A stretch of DNA of 64,000 nt, taken from NCBI GenBank assembly GCA_030549335.1, contig CM060195.1:5549001-5613000 (forward strand), written 5' to 3'. Of this stretch, positions 10,650 through 22,446 are shown piece after piece. The position numbers and the translations under genes were made by a program. The stretch is from Pontederia crassipes. Taxonomy: Eukaryota; Streptophyta; Magnoliopsida; Commelinales; Pontederiaceae. The notes below the pieces were generated by a model, which ran no database searches, was not told where the DNA came from, and worked only from the letters and a program-made list of their open reading frames with translations. Each line of letters opens with the position of its first letter. The first letter of the stretch is position 1.

Positions 10650-12955
10650 CAATGGTGACCACTGGTCCCTGCCAGTGGACCCCCGGAGATATCCCCCGGC
10701 TTATTGATGCCAGTCTTCATTGTTAGTACAGCCAGTCAGACGAGATCACTGAGGCCCTTCGGGACCTCAATGCAGAGGCAGCCTCAGGCCCTGACGACTT
10801 TCTAGTTTTCTTCTATCGGGAGTTTTGGCTACTTGTGCGAGATGATGTTTTGGCAGTTATCCTGGAGTTCATTGAGGGGAATCGGGGCTTCGAGCGCCTC
10901 ATCCCTATTATTCCTACTCCTGAAGCACACTTCGGCGGAGCGAGTGGAGGATTTCCGATCAATCATCATATCCAATGCCATCTACCTCTTGGTGGCTCGA
11001 GTTTTGGCGAATAGAGGTGCTACCACATTTGATACATCCCGCTCAATCACTATTCATCCAGGCAAGACCAACACCGACAGTTACACCATTGCTTTAGAGA
11101 TCATTGCCCGATGGCAGAGGGACAACTGTCAGGCTTTCCTATGGAAGGTCGACTTCTTCAAAGCCTACGATACAATGTCATGGTCCGTCTTATGGCTGCC
11201 CTGCAGGTAAGAGGCTTCCAGTGACCTGGATCGCATGGATGAAGTGCTGCATTACCTTTGCTTCTTTCTCGATCTTGGTCAATGGGGTGTTGTCATTGGA
11301 GTGGGTACAGTCACAGAGGGGAGTTCGGCAGGGCTGCCCCCTGCCGTTTGTTCTAGTAGTTGATCCCTCGCTCAGGAATCCTACAAGGCAGGCCTCTTCA
11401 GTGGTTTCTTCATGAGCCTTGTCCCCCTCCTACAGTACGCGGACAACACAGTGTTCTTTATCGAGGGTTCGGAGCAGGAGTCTCGTCGAGTTGCGATTCT
11501 TTTGGACCTATTTGTGCGACAATCGGGTTCCAGATTAACCATGCCAAATCCTCCTTCAACCCTTTTGTCATGGTTTCAGAGTAGGTAGGCCGGTGTGCGT
11601 CCCAGCTCCATACCTCGACCAGCACCCTTCCGATCACCTACTTGGAACTTCCGCTTTCGGATAGCCACATCACCTCCAGCGGATGAACTCCAGTCATCGA
11701 GCGCATGGAGCACATACTTCATGGCTGGAGTTCGCGTCTATTGTCACATGGGGTTCGACTCATTCTTCTACGATCAGTGCTCTCGGTCGAGGCCCCGATC
11801 ATCGAGTTCACTTTGGCCGATTGGACCAGCATCTGTCGACCCACCTCTCAGGGAGGCTTGGGGGTTTGCGATTTATGGTGCGCCAACTGGGCTCTCCTAG
11901 CCCGATGGTTCAGGTGGATTATGGTGTCGAAGGACAGCCTTTGGTGCACAATTTTCTACACTTGAGATCTGTCGTGGGACTCAATGACCATTTTACCTTG
12001 ATCTTTTTGGCAGGGCATAGCAGCCATGGCTCCACGAGTCCGCACGCACCCTTATGGTTTCGTCCCTCGGCTCAGGGGAGGACTTCTTCTGGCAGCACAC
12101 CTAGTCCGCTAGAGGCTCACTGCCGGAGGCATTGCCCCACTTTTGGGCCCTCACGACGTCCCCGAGGCGGCAGTTGCAGAGACCTGGATGGAGGAGGGAG
12201 GGCCGGGCTCTAGCACATGGTCCCCCTTCTTCAGAGCACATCTATTAGATCAACACTTCATAGAGTTATTGGCCCTTCAGCAGAGGCTGGCCGGTATACG
12301 CCCGGACTGGTTCAGACGGATGGGTCTGGCTATCAAAGTCTTTCTCGGGCACGCAACCTGTACATCCACTTCCTCCCCACCTCACACTACCAGATTTCAG
12401 GATTGACTGCAGACTCATCTGGCATATTTGGATACCGCTGAAAGTCAAGACCTTTGCTTGGCTTCTTACCATGACTTACGGGGCGCGGTGGGCACTACAC
12501 AGAGACACGCGTGCATACTATGCAGAGAGTCTACGGAGGACATCCCCCACTTGTTTTTCGACTGATGTCACGCAACAGACTAGCATTGTGTCCATTCTTA
12601 CATCAAACTCGGAGACCATGTGGCAAACTTTCAAGGGCATGCTGCGTCAGAGACAGAGTTGGAGAGAGCCGTTGGCGACCTTTTTTGTCGGTGCCTAGGC
12701 CATTTGGCTACAGTGCAATCGGATCATCTTTTGTGGGGAGAGATGCCAGCCTTAGCGTATTTTACACATCTCCTTTCTTATCAAGGAGTGGAGTTTTGAC
12801 TAGTTGCTTTTGGTGAGCTAGGAAACTTCTTTATCCTTTCGATGCTCTCTCTGAGAGCCTACGCCTGTATGCTTTTTTCACAGCATTATACATAGTTGGA
12901 TGACAACCATAGCTCCAGTGGTCATCTTTTTCCTTCTCAAAAAAAAAAAAAAAAA
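10650..12955 (+). mobile_element. 5'-truncated L1-type LINE with poly(A) tail
   Basis: Broken frames encode a non-LTR reverse transcriptase. They show ITEALRDLNAEAASGPDDF near 10750, VEDFRSIIISNAIY near 10950 and KVDFFKAYDTMSW near 11150. Further on are GVRQGCPLP near 11320, a YADNTVFF motif where YADDT is usual near 11440, TSQGGLGVCDL near 11850 and a zf-RVT-like C-terminus (KVKTFAWLL, CRESTEDIPHLFFDC) near 12440-12570. The endonuclease domain is missing at the 5' end, as is usual for truncated LINEs. A run of 17 A (12939-12955) ends the element. It lies in intron 7 of the transporter pseudogene, and the A-run stops about 20 bases before the acceptor of exon 8. Many frameshifts and stops make it inactive. 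I could not see its target duplication. Confidence 0.88.
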
Positions 12956-13414
12956 TCTGACAGTTACTATTTCAGGCTACATGGGATGCAGTCAACTTCT
13001 TATATCCCTTGATTATATGCTGATATCAATCATGCAAATGATGTTCTCCTGTCGAAGATTTTTTTAGAACATCTCATAGTTGAAGTGTTAGAGTAAATTT
13101 TGATGATGGTCCTCCAAATATACCCCTTATCCAAACACAATCTAATTTTATTTTGTAAAGGCGCAGTCCTTCACCTTTTATTATTGGTTAAGGTGTTGGG
13201 CAATTGTTTTGGTGAAATCTACTTTGTTAGTGCTGATGGAATGCCATGAAATATGATCATTTTTTCGCCTTGGATTAATCATTTTTATAAGTCATCTCTC
13301 GTTATCTGTAGTCCTTCTATTCATGCGGTGTAGCAACTTTCTTTACTTTTCCTGGAAAATCCTTTACTGGCATATCTGTGTGACAATTTCTGCTTTCATT
13401 CTTATAGGACTCGT

Positions 13415-13611
13415 AACTCCGCCTATATTTTATAGCCGGTCCCAAGCCCGGATAAAGGAGGAGGGTTGTGTTAGGCCTCGACAGCCAGCATAAAATCATG
13501 TCGAATCTTATGAACATGGATCAACGAATATATTGTGTAGAGCGGAATGGCGTCGTATGATCCATGTAGCCAACCCCACCTAGTGGGATAAGGCTTTGTT
13601 GTTGTTGTTGT
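13415..13611 (+). mobile_element. SINE-like retroposon copy 2, (TTG)n tail, 17-bp TSD
   Basis: The same family as 10094-10262 but with a longer 5' end (starts AACTCCGCCTAT). It is flanked by perfect 17-bp duplications ATTCTTATAGGACTCGT (13398-13414 and 13612-13628). It lies in intron 8 of the pseudogene. Compared with copy 1 it has a short insertion (AATATATTGTGTAG) before AGCGGAATGG. Confidence 0.88.
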
Positions 13612-14627
13612 ATTCTTATAGGACTCGTCATATAGGGTTATCTTCTTTGAACTGTAGATTTTATGTTTCATCATCAGGATTGCTTCTATGATGTAGTGCT
13701 TCTGTCCACTATAAGCAAAGATTGACTATTTATTTCATTCATATTGCTATTAAACTGTCTTTACTACCTGATTTTTCTCCCTGAGATATCTCTAGTTTGA
13801 GTGGAATAAATTGGACTCTTTCATGGATAGGTGATGATAAATGAGCCATTTGTTATCTTTTTTCTATCTGCTTTTAGCTAGAATGACGTTTCATTTTCCC
13901 AGCTCAATGTTTATTTCATCACTATATGTCTGCAGGTAGCAACAGCCAGTCAGTTCTTCATTTCCTACACTATCCGTACATTTGGGGCTCTTACCTTTGC
14001 TACTATAATGACCACAAGAAAGGTTGGATTAAAGGGCATCTTCTAGCAGCTTCCAATGTTCTTACTCCTGCCTACATCTGATATTATGTTCAATACTTTT
14101 GTAACTGCTAAGCATGTTGCTTTCATGTGTCTGGTTCTCACATCCCCTCTGCTGGCAACAGTGGATTGGAGCTGTGAGTATTAATGTTCATTCATTTATT
14201 TATTTAGGTCTTTTGCATGCAAAAAAGAAAAAAAAAACCATGCATTTGCATTTATTAATTTCATACCTGCATTTTGTGGTATAATCACAGAGAGAGAGAG
14301 GCTCAATCTTTCAAATATAAGTCTCTAGTTACTTGGTTTTGAAGCGAACTTGCTCCATTGGATAAGTCGCAAAAGCATAATACCAAATACAGGATTTACT
14401 TTTTGCATCCTGACTTAAGATTCAAAATCCTGCAGTTTAATTGTTTAACTATTGCATTCCCTGTAATTCTTTCAGTTTCATTTTTTATGGATGAAATTTG
14501 CATGAAATGCTTCTGTTCGCAGGGTGTTGTTTTCAGTTCATTGTACACACAGAGCTTCTTAAGAAGCAAACCGGAAAAACTTTTGCCGTCTGATCAACCT
14601 CGGAGTTCAAATGCAAACCCCGGATAG

Positions 14628-17346
14628 GACTCATGACTTCATTTATAAGAGTATTCACTTTGGACCGTGAGAGGGATTTTGGCGTCTAGGAAGTTCAACA
14701 TTAGTTTTGATTTATGGAGTCAACATTTTATGCTCATCTTCAGCAGGTAACTGACCAAGCAATTAGATCTTCTAACAAGGTGGATGTGATTTATATTAGC
14801 TTAGAAGGTACAATTATATAAAATTGGATGTTGACGCCACTGATTTGAAGGCAAACTACCAAAAACTCGGGGTGCAAATCAGTCTTCCTTTCATTTAAAA
14901 GCACTCATGGCTGAATGCAAAATGAATGAACAGTAACACGATGGTCAATCATCGCATACTTCTACTTTTTTCCGTTTCTTTAGCATTGGTTTTGTCTACT
15001 TGGTAAATTATGATTACTGTCTACATGACAGTTACTGTTTGCCAAACCTTTGACCTCACCATCATTTCTGGATATTATACTTTGAAAAGTGATGAATTGC
15101 CATGCGTAGGTGAACATGCGCGTTTGGAAAGTTGTGTGCAACACAATTGTTTGTCACTACAAAGGAGCATGATTTTTTGCAAGGAACTATAATTTCTATT
15201 CATCCTCAATAATAGTTTTTTTTCCTGCGTGATTCAGCAGTATTTTATTCATAAAATTGTTTCGGATTACTGTGCGTTTTAGTAGTGTCGATAAGTTAAT
15301 TTGGAAATATATATTGATGGTGATGATGATAATAATAATAAGACATGCTCTATTGTTGATGAGTTTTAATAGTGATATGTTAGTGCGAAATTTGATTTTG
15401 ATATTCAACCCTTGCTTATTTGGAGAGCGATGGTGATTGAAAGATATTATTGCAAGCTAAACACAACATATAAATAGAAATTATAATATGTTATCTTGGA
15501 TTCAAAAGTTTAAAATATGTGATTGAACGGTGCGATTATACTAATTTAGCTCGATTAAATATATCAATGGTAATATAATAAATATTTTAATTAACAAGAA
15601 ATTTTACAAATGGAGGTGGAGAGATCTTTAATTGTGAGAGGACCCTACATTAACGTCCTCTCTAATGTAAAGGATGATTGATCCACCTCTGCCTTCCTTG
15701 AAGCCAGTGTTCGAGGAAAAGATAGAGAGAAACAAAAAAAAAAATGTATCTTTAGATGATACAAATATTAATTCTCTTATGCCTATAAGATGGATTTGAG
15801 TCGTAAGTTTTACGATTTATTAGTAAATTAAAATATATTAATACAATTTGGTCGGCTTATAAGCCAGACACCTTCCAAGTATACCCCTTGCAATTCTTAA
15901 AAGGTCGCTTGCAATTCTTAAAAAGTCGCTTGCAATTGATATTTATTGTTTTATCTCTTCGAGTTCATTTGGCTGATTAGATATATATTATTTATGATGT
16001 TGTGTTTGGATATAGGTGAAATAAATAGTAGAAATTAAAGATGAATATTTCGATAAGAAAAACACAATTTGGAATGAGAATTAAGGAGCGAGGGTGATTT
16101 TCTTTTTCTTTTTTTACGGTTAAGAAAAAAATAGAAAAAGAAAAAAAATGGCTACGGAATTACTTTTTTTGAAGAAAAAAATAATAAGAACCCGTTTGAT
16201 TTAGCTCATAAACTAATTGATAAATAGTTTAATGACTAACGTTAATTTTAAAAATAAAGTTTGATAATAAAATTTTATAAGTTACTATTTTAATCAAATG
16301 ATAAAAAAATTTAATATTATAATATAAAAAATATGTGAAAAAAAAATCATATATATTATGAGGACAAAATAATACATTAAACTAATCAACTTTTTTCTCT
16401 TACACAAAATAATAAGCAAGTAAAATAAAACTTATAAGATTAGCCAAACCATTCCATATTACTTTTTTTGAAGAAAAGAAATGTTACGCTGATTTCGAAA
16501 TCAGCAAATTCTCCGAGCAAAACAAAGAAATCAATATAAAAATATGATAGGTAAATCGTTCTTCTTGGTAGCGTGTGTGGACTGACGAGCCATAAGTCGT
16601 ATTTTGTAGCATAATTTTTATCGTGGGATCGATGCCCATATTTTGGACCGACCAAAAGGCATTTTTCTACGTGTGAATTGATGTTTCTGAAACGACCAAA
16701 ACGACCAGATGCCAATAAGCATGAGAGAAAATGACGCTTTGCTCGAAAAATTAGGTTTTACAACTGCATTAACTTCAGGGCTTATAAAGAATTTTTCTTA
16801 AAATAACAACTCTCAACATGCATCTCATTATATCAAAAAGTACTTTTATCATAAACGAGAAATATTGTTTTTAAAAAAAAAAACAGTCCTTTTAAAGAGT
16901 CATATGAAATCTCACATAAAAAAGAAGGATAAAGAACTAGCAGATGCACCAGAGTAGATTGAAAAAGAAATGAAATTTAGATCTGTTCAGCTCCGTAGAA
17001 CTTTAAATATGTTTGTAATAATTAATGTACAGAGGATCCTAAGAAGTAACAGCTTTTATGCGTTGTGGAATGTGGATACTCCCCGGTGTCTTGGAAACAA
17101 AACAAATGAACCACATTTACCATTCTGGCAGCATCCTGTCATTTAATCGAGGGCAGAAATTACGAATAAGAAAACACACACAGAAATAGTATCTATCTCA
17201 TATATGATATATATCAGGGCACTTCAGTTTACCTTAATGATCCATGTGACAACTGAAAGCTATCTGGCCAAAGTCTGACGTGCCAATGTAATTGGATTGC
17301 AAGAAAAAGGAACCAACAATTTTCAGCTTGCTAGAAATCGACAACA
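14628..17346. other. AT-rich intergenic region between pseudogene and MKP1-like gene
   Basis: No coding sequence supported. The left part is the old 3' flank of the pseudogene. Around 16190-16440 there is wording (CCCGTTTGATTTAGCTCATAA and long A/T runs) of the kind seen in eroded plant MITEs. The right end, next to 17347, is probably the 3' UTR of the minus-strand phosphatase gene. Confidence 0.4.
15887..15937. repeat. 21-bp tandem repeat, about 2.4 copies
   Basis: The unit CTTGCAATTCTTAAAAGGTC plus one base appears at 15887-15907 and again at 15908-15928 with one change, followed by a partial third copy CTTGCAATT. Confidence 0.85.
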
Positions 17347-20300
17347 TTAAGTTGAGTTTAGTAGCTGCAGGATTTTCTCCATCTCCTGCTCCTTGATAAC
17401 CTGAATATTGATGAGGGAACAAATTGAATAAGGGCATGGCAAAAGCAAGCTAATACATCATTTTGGACAACAACATGGCGAAAATATATGTTCTTAAAAT
17501 TGACAATGTGGTCGTGAATCGGTGACCATTGAATGTTTAAACTTAGCAGTTCCATGTTGCTTCAGTTATTTTGTTGTTCACAAAATATAAGTTGCCAAAT
17601 TAACCAGGAGTGAGGTCATGAAGCAGGAAGCAATGAATATGTATACTGAATAATACGTCTTATTTCATAACTTATCCTTTCTTTTAAAATTATATGTAAA
17701 TACAACATTGAGAGGCAAAACATCAAGAGAGGCAAATCAAAATGAAGGATAGCATCATAAAGGTTTCTATGTAATACTAACCAATTTTAAAGGTGTCCGA
17801 AATTAGCACCTCAATAGGCAAATCCAATGTGAACCACAAAACGCAATCTTACACTAAACATGTTTTCTGAGGGCACTAAACTTGCATATAATCTTAACTT
17901 CTTTCAACAAAATACCTATACTTTTAACACCAGAACTACATTAGAGTTAGACAAAGTACACCTCCAAATATGTCTTTCCTGAATTGCACTTCATAAACGT
18001 AGAAATCAATTAAAGACAATTCCAGGAAAAGCAAATCAAAAGAAGCCACCATGAATATCGATTTATTTGACCATCATAATAACCACAAGTAAGCAACATG
18101 AGTATTCTTAAAAACTAATTATAAAAGGTAGTATAAATTTAAAACTATGAAGTGAAAATCACACTTAAAATAGAATACTCAATAGCATGTGAACATGTTC
18201 ACCTTTATAGGAAGATTGTTTGGCAAGCCAACAGACACGAGGAAATTATAGCCAACTTGGTTCCAATCAATTGAAATAACTTGTTCATCCCTACTCCTAC
18301 TCAGGCTTTGGGCACTGGCCTCTTCAAAATCACTCCCTATCCACAAATGTAAAACTTTATCTACCTCACTGCTTTCAGTATTGTTGGGAGTCAAAATGAA
18401 AAGCACAGATTTCGGATCAAAATACCCTGTATGAAAACTTGCCAACTTTTCCAAATCAGGCCACCGATAAATTACAGGTTTTGTGCAATCCCGAGTCTCT
18501 AGTTTGTTGTCAGAAAGGTCAGTAGAACAGGGTAACTGATCATTCTGGTTTACACAAACTTCTTGATGCCTCATTAAATCATCTGACTCATTGGCAATCC
18601 TAAAAGAATTGCTATCACTAGTTCTATCTAAAATCTCTCGCAAACTTTCACGACCTGAAGAGGATGCATTTGAGGCTTTCCGCGATAGTGATGCTGTGTT
18701 TTCGGCAAGTGTTGGCAACATCAAAGATGAAAAGCTTCCTCTCCTCTCTGCGATTGAGCGTGCAAGCCCCTTAGTTGGAGAATGAGTTTTATTTGGACAT
18801 GATTTCAAAAGCTCCATCGAGTTTGAGAGTAGGACTGACGTCTTAGATGAAGTTGGAATTTTTTCAGGCAAGTTAGATGGTGATGGTACAAGAGAAGGAG
18901 GAGAGGACGTTGAAGGAGAATCGGAAGGTGATTCGGAGCTACACTTAGAACTAACACTTGAATCAGAGGAAACTGAATCAGGAGAAAGATAAGGAGATGA
19001 AGCTGGAACCTCTGCTGGTAAAAGGCGTATTCCACCGAAACCAGGATCCCTGTTTCTCACCAGTGCAGAATCTGAGTATACTCTGCACATGGTACGTAAA
19101 GTAAATTTACGCCTTAAGATACTCCAATTGTTCTCCCTTGCAGGAAGGTGAGTTTCTTGACCCTGTCCTGGGGAAGAAAATGGCGGCACAACACCTCCAG
19201 TAAGAGCTTTGTAGAAGAGTTCAAAGTCTACATCATAAATTTCGACTCTCCTTTCACCAACACTGATTTTGGATGCTGATTCAATTAGTTCCCTACCAAT
19301 CTTTGTACCATTCTCAGAAAGTGGTGCACTTGAGAAGGCCTCCCAGAAGTCCAGTGACTCCTCCCCTTCTTTGATTGTCAAAATTGGTCCTTGCACTTTC
19401 TCATACCTTACCACCTGAAAGGCTGCATCATTTGCATCCTTTTCCATCACCGACTCACAATTCTTGCCTATCCAAACATATATCAAAGAGAAAACGTGAA
19501 TAATAAATGCACCTCTAGAATCTAGAGCAGCTGGTGAAGGATCATTCAGCATTTTAGGAACTAGATGCAACGGGTCATAAGATGAGTGAGGTGCCATTCT
19601 ATACATTCTGAGCACTGAATTGGGGCTCAGGGGGATGGCATGGACCCTCTTCTGGCATTGCAATAGCTGACAGGCAAAACCCATGTTAGGATTAGCGATT
19701 CTTCTTGCAGCTTTTACAAACTCAAAGGCATCATCGAAGCTCTGTCCCTCTCTCCACATTAGGTATGCTATAACCAATGAAGTCGACCGTGATACACCCT
19801 GACAACAGTGCACAAAAACTTTTCCTTCGTGCTGTCTAACATCCTCAAAGTAGTCAAAAACATCATAAAGAATACTCGTGATATCCTCAGTTGGGCTATC
19901 CTGCAACCAAAGGGTCTTGTAAACAAGATCGGACTTGAAGTATTCCGGGCAAACAAAACCAACACAATTAAGAACATGGGTGATCCCATGCTGGCGGAGG
20001 ATCTCCCGGTTCCGAGCTACACAGTCTCCGCCAAGGTAGATATGTTCAGCAACCTTGGAGCACTCTCTATCATAGAAGGCAATCTGATCCCTCTTAACTT
20101 GCGCTCTCAGAGAGGTAAGATCTAGCTTTAAGGCCTCACCAGGCTTGCGAGCGTCGCTCCTCGCACTAGGAGTTGGAGGTTGGGGCCACTCCTCCAGGTC
20201 ATCGGATCCTGCATTGGGCCACTCATCCAAGCTCCTCCGGGCAATAGCGAGTGGCTGAAGTGGCGGAAGGCACGACCGGCCCTTCTGACTTTGCGATCTA

Positions 20301-20485
20301 GGGGTGAGGGGAGGAGGCGGGCAGCGTCTGAACTGGCCGTTCGCTCCAAAGCTCTTCTCCCCAGAGGCGCAGTCCATTGGGTGGCCTGGTGCCGAGGTCC
20401 GAGAAGCCGACCACGAAGCAGACCGCCAGTAGGTCTTCCGGCTGCCGGAGACGGGCCCTGCGGCCTCATCCTCCTCGCCTCCCAT
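17347..20485 (-). CDS. MKP1: MAP kinase phosphatase MKP1-like (dual-specificity phosphatase with gelsolin-like domain)
   Basis: Two exons are inferred: 20485-18203 and 17400-17347, joined across an 802-bp GT/AG intron. The join gives about 778 residues, against 784 in Arabidopsis MKP1. The N-terminus carries the family motif YWRSASWSASR. The phosphatase domain (about 140-290) has the acid-loop aspartate in LWLQDSPTED (D196) and the signature HCCQGVSRST, with nucleophile C227 and R233. A gelsolin-like segment follows (LVPKMLNDPSP...YVWIGKNCE, about 315-370), then a long serine-rich tail. MKP1 removes phosphates from stress MAP kinases (MPK3/6 type). The open frame reads upstream from the ATG at 20485 to a GTG at 20518; ATG was chosen because MGGEEDE fits the family. 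Without splicing, the first exon would end in VNMFTCY and a stop. The donor AAG/GTGAAC and the tail VIKEQEMEKILQLLNST make the spliced form more likely. Confidence 0.93.
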
Positions 20486-20933
20486 CGCCGGACAGCTCCT
20501 CTTACCCAGCCCCGCCACAGGAGAAACAACCCTTTATTCAACTAAAGCATCAGCTCCAGGACTCCACTAGCAACTGATTGATCGCATCCCTTTGAAACCT
20601 GACCACCAGCAAGAACCAATTTTTACTCCATCTAAAGCTCGGAAACATCGAAAATATCTCAAAAACACGTCAACAAGTTTGCAGAATCAAACCAAAAAAA
20701 ATTTTAATCTTTTCATCTTCTTGAGCAGAACAAGGGGCTCATTCATGCCCGCAATCATTTTCAATGCAAGAAGAGTCCGATTAGAGAGCAAAACCCGCAA
20801 AACAAGATCGAATCGACGCCAACTTACAAATAATAGCACCGATTCGCAAAGCTCCTCTTCAAATCATCATTGGCAACTGGAGAACGCAGACGGACGAACA
20901 CGAGCTATCAACCCTAGTGAACAAGCTCGGAAC

Positions 20934-20935
<2 letters not shown>

Positions 20936-20970
<35 letters not shown>
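20936..20970. repeat. (GA)n microsatellite upstream of MKP1-like gene
   Basis: Thirty-five bases of pure GA repeat about 450 bp upstream of the phosphatase ATG. Read on the gene's sense strand it is a CT run, a common feature of plant promoters and 5' leaders. Confidence 0.95.
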
Positions 20971-20972
<2 letters not shown>

Positions 20973-20985
20973 GAGAGATATAAAA

Positions 20986-21556
20986 GGGAGACGAGGAGGT
21001 AACCCTACCTGAGGTCCGGCTACCGGGAATCTCATCTGCACCGTCCGTTCGAATCTCCCGGACGGTGAGCAGTGGGGGGCCGTCGGATTCATGGAGAAGA
21101 AAGGTTCATATGACTGGGGCGGGACCCACTTTGACCGGGGATAAGGGGTCCGGTGGGTCAACGTTCAGCCTTTCTTTGAGTTTGGTGGGCGATTGATGCG
21201 GTCGACGAGGAGTTTGGGATTTTGGATCAAATGGCAATTGCGACCGCTGACGTGGCTCGGTGGTGCCCTATATTAATTAATTAATTAATTATTATTTTAC
21301 TATTCCTGGTGTTGTAATTAATGTCATTGTAATTGTAATTGTAATGTAAACGAGGTGGCAATTAATTGCTTTGATCATAAGGCAAACCTAATTCTAATTA
21401 ATTAACTGATCAACTAACGTGGAAGACCCGGTTGCTTGCATGCGTTTGATTTTGTTTACAATTTCAAATGGTCGTTTGGGCATGTGTAGATGAAAGCCTA
21501 AATAGTAAATATGTCACGTAATTATGCTAGCTAGCTGTACAGTACATGATGATTAA
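20986..21556. other. Upstream region of MKP1-like gene, then AT-rich DNA
   Basis: The left part (to about 21260) is GC-richer and probably promoter. After that come short simple repeats, TTAA at about 21272-21290 and TAATTG at about 21317-21345. No gene is supported. Confidence 0.4.
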
Positions 21557-22229
21557 CAATGTTTTCAGAACTACATCGGCGACCGAATCGGGCTCCTTAC
21601 TGGATCGCGGTTGGACCGGTCCGATCGGGTTCGACCGAATTGAACCGAATTTTATTAAAATAATATTATTTATAATAGTTATAATGATATAATATAAATT
21701 ATATGATATAATATATGAATATTGTATTAATAATATTAAAAATTAATATAACATATTTTTTATTTATTAATTTTTTAATAATGATTAACATATAAATATA
21801 AATAGACAATTATTAATTTAATATCTATTATATATTGATGATAGATGCTATATTAATAAATTTCATCTTAAATTATTATTATTTCTCTTTTTCTTTAACA
21901 CTTTCTTTTTATTTTCTTTATTTATGCATGTTATTCAATTTTAAATATTTATCTTTTTTATTTCAATTTCTATTTAATTTTAGACATGTCATATTCCCTC
22001 ATTTTCTTACCTTTATTATATTTTTTTCCTTATTCCCTTTTTAACTTTCCTATTTTTATCATTATTTTAGTTTTATTTTTCAAAATTTGCATTGAAACCA
22101 GCCCGGTTGAACCGGTTTTCTTCGGTTTAATGCTAAAAATGGTTTTAACATCAAATCGAATTGGATTTTCGATCGGTTCGCAGTTGAACCGATTGAACCG
22201 GCCGGTCCGGTCCGATTTTAATAACATTG
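21557..22229. mobile_element. hAT-like non-autonomous element with 8-bp TSD
   Basis: A 673-bp element begins CAATGTTTTCAGAAC and ends TTTTAATAACATTG, so the first seven bases form an inverted repeat with the end. It is flanked by perfect 8-bp duplications ATGATTAA (21549-21556 and 22230-22237), as expected of hAT transposition. The subterminal parts are rich in GACCGGTCCGATCGG and AACCGGCCGGTCCGG words facing inward from both ends, and the middle is very AT-rich. No transposase is encoded. Confidence 0.8.
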
Positions 22230-22392
22230 ATGATTAATTGATTAACTACGGTCCCAAATAAGTAGTTAGTGGAGTTGTGTACACAATATAAACCTGCGCT
22301 AATGATGTCATTTAAAGTCATTAATTTAATTTAAGATATCGTGTCCAGCTCGCACTCGAATGCTTAATAATCTTGGACGTTGGATTAACATG

Positions 22393-22396
<4 letters not shown>

Positions 22397-22428
<32 letters not shown>
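22397..22428. repeat. (AT)16 microsatellite
   Basis: Thirty-two bases of pure AT repeat. Confidence 0.97.
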
Positions 22429-22430
<2 letters not shown>

Positions 22431-22446
22431 CTTATAAATCATAGTG

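Larger units (their letters stand above)
5217..14627 (+). pseudogene. UDP-galactose/UDP-glucose transporter 5 (UTR5/SLC35B1-like) pseudogene
   Basis: Eleven exon remnants in order match plant nucleotide-sugar transporters of the UTR5 type, which are ER/Golgi multi-pass antiporters. They are at 5217-5376 (ends VMTTLVIYGVLQ), 6310-6421 (EKIMKTPYGSNKEYF), 6506-6598 (SKKSLDPVAPVYKY), 7029-7094 (KYVSFPVQTLAKRAK), 7709-7795 (starts VWGT), 9850-9929 (ASADVSPYNIGREST), 10341-10453 (FDGFTSTFQDKLF), about 12976-13056 (poor), 13936-14022 (SQFFISYTIRTFGALTF), 14105-14173 (CVWFSHPLCWQQWIGA) and 14523-14627 (SFLRSKPEK, then a stop). Lesions are a 22-bp tandem duplication in exon 1 (frameshift), a 2-nt loss near 6355, TAA at 7032-7034 (expected Leu), a 12-nt loss after VWGT in exon 5 and TAG at 9898-9900 (expected Trp). 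Exon 8 is scrambled and lacks a donor, and AA replaces the AG acceptor before 14105. Because introns are kept, this is a duplicated or unitary pseudogene, not a processed one. Intron insertions are listed separately. Confidence 0.9.

Noticed and set aside
10833..12816. Several 70-176 codon frames
   Set aside because: They are pieces and off-frame shadows of the broken LINE reverse transcriptase, not separate genes.
20128..20545. Open frames on both strands over 20.1-20.5 kb
   Set aside because: They are shadows of the GC-rich 5' part of the MKP1-like coding region.
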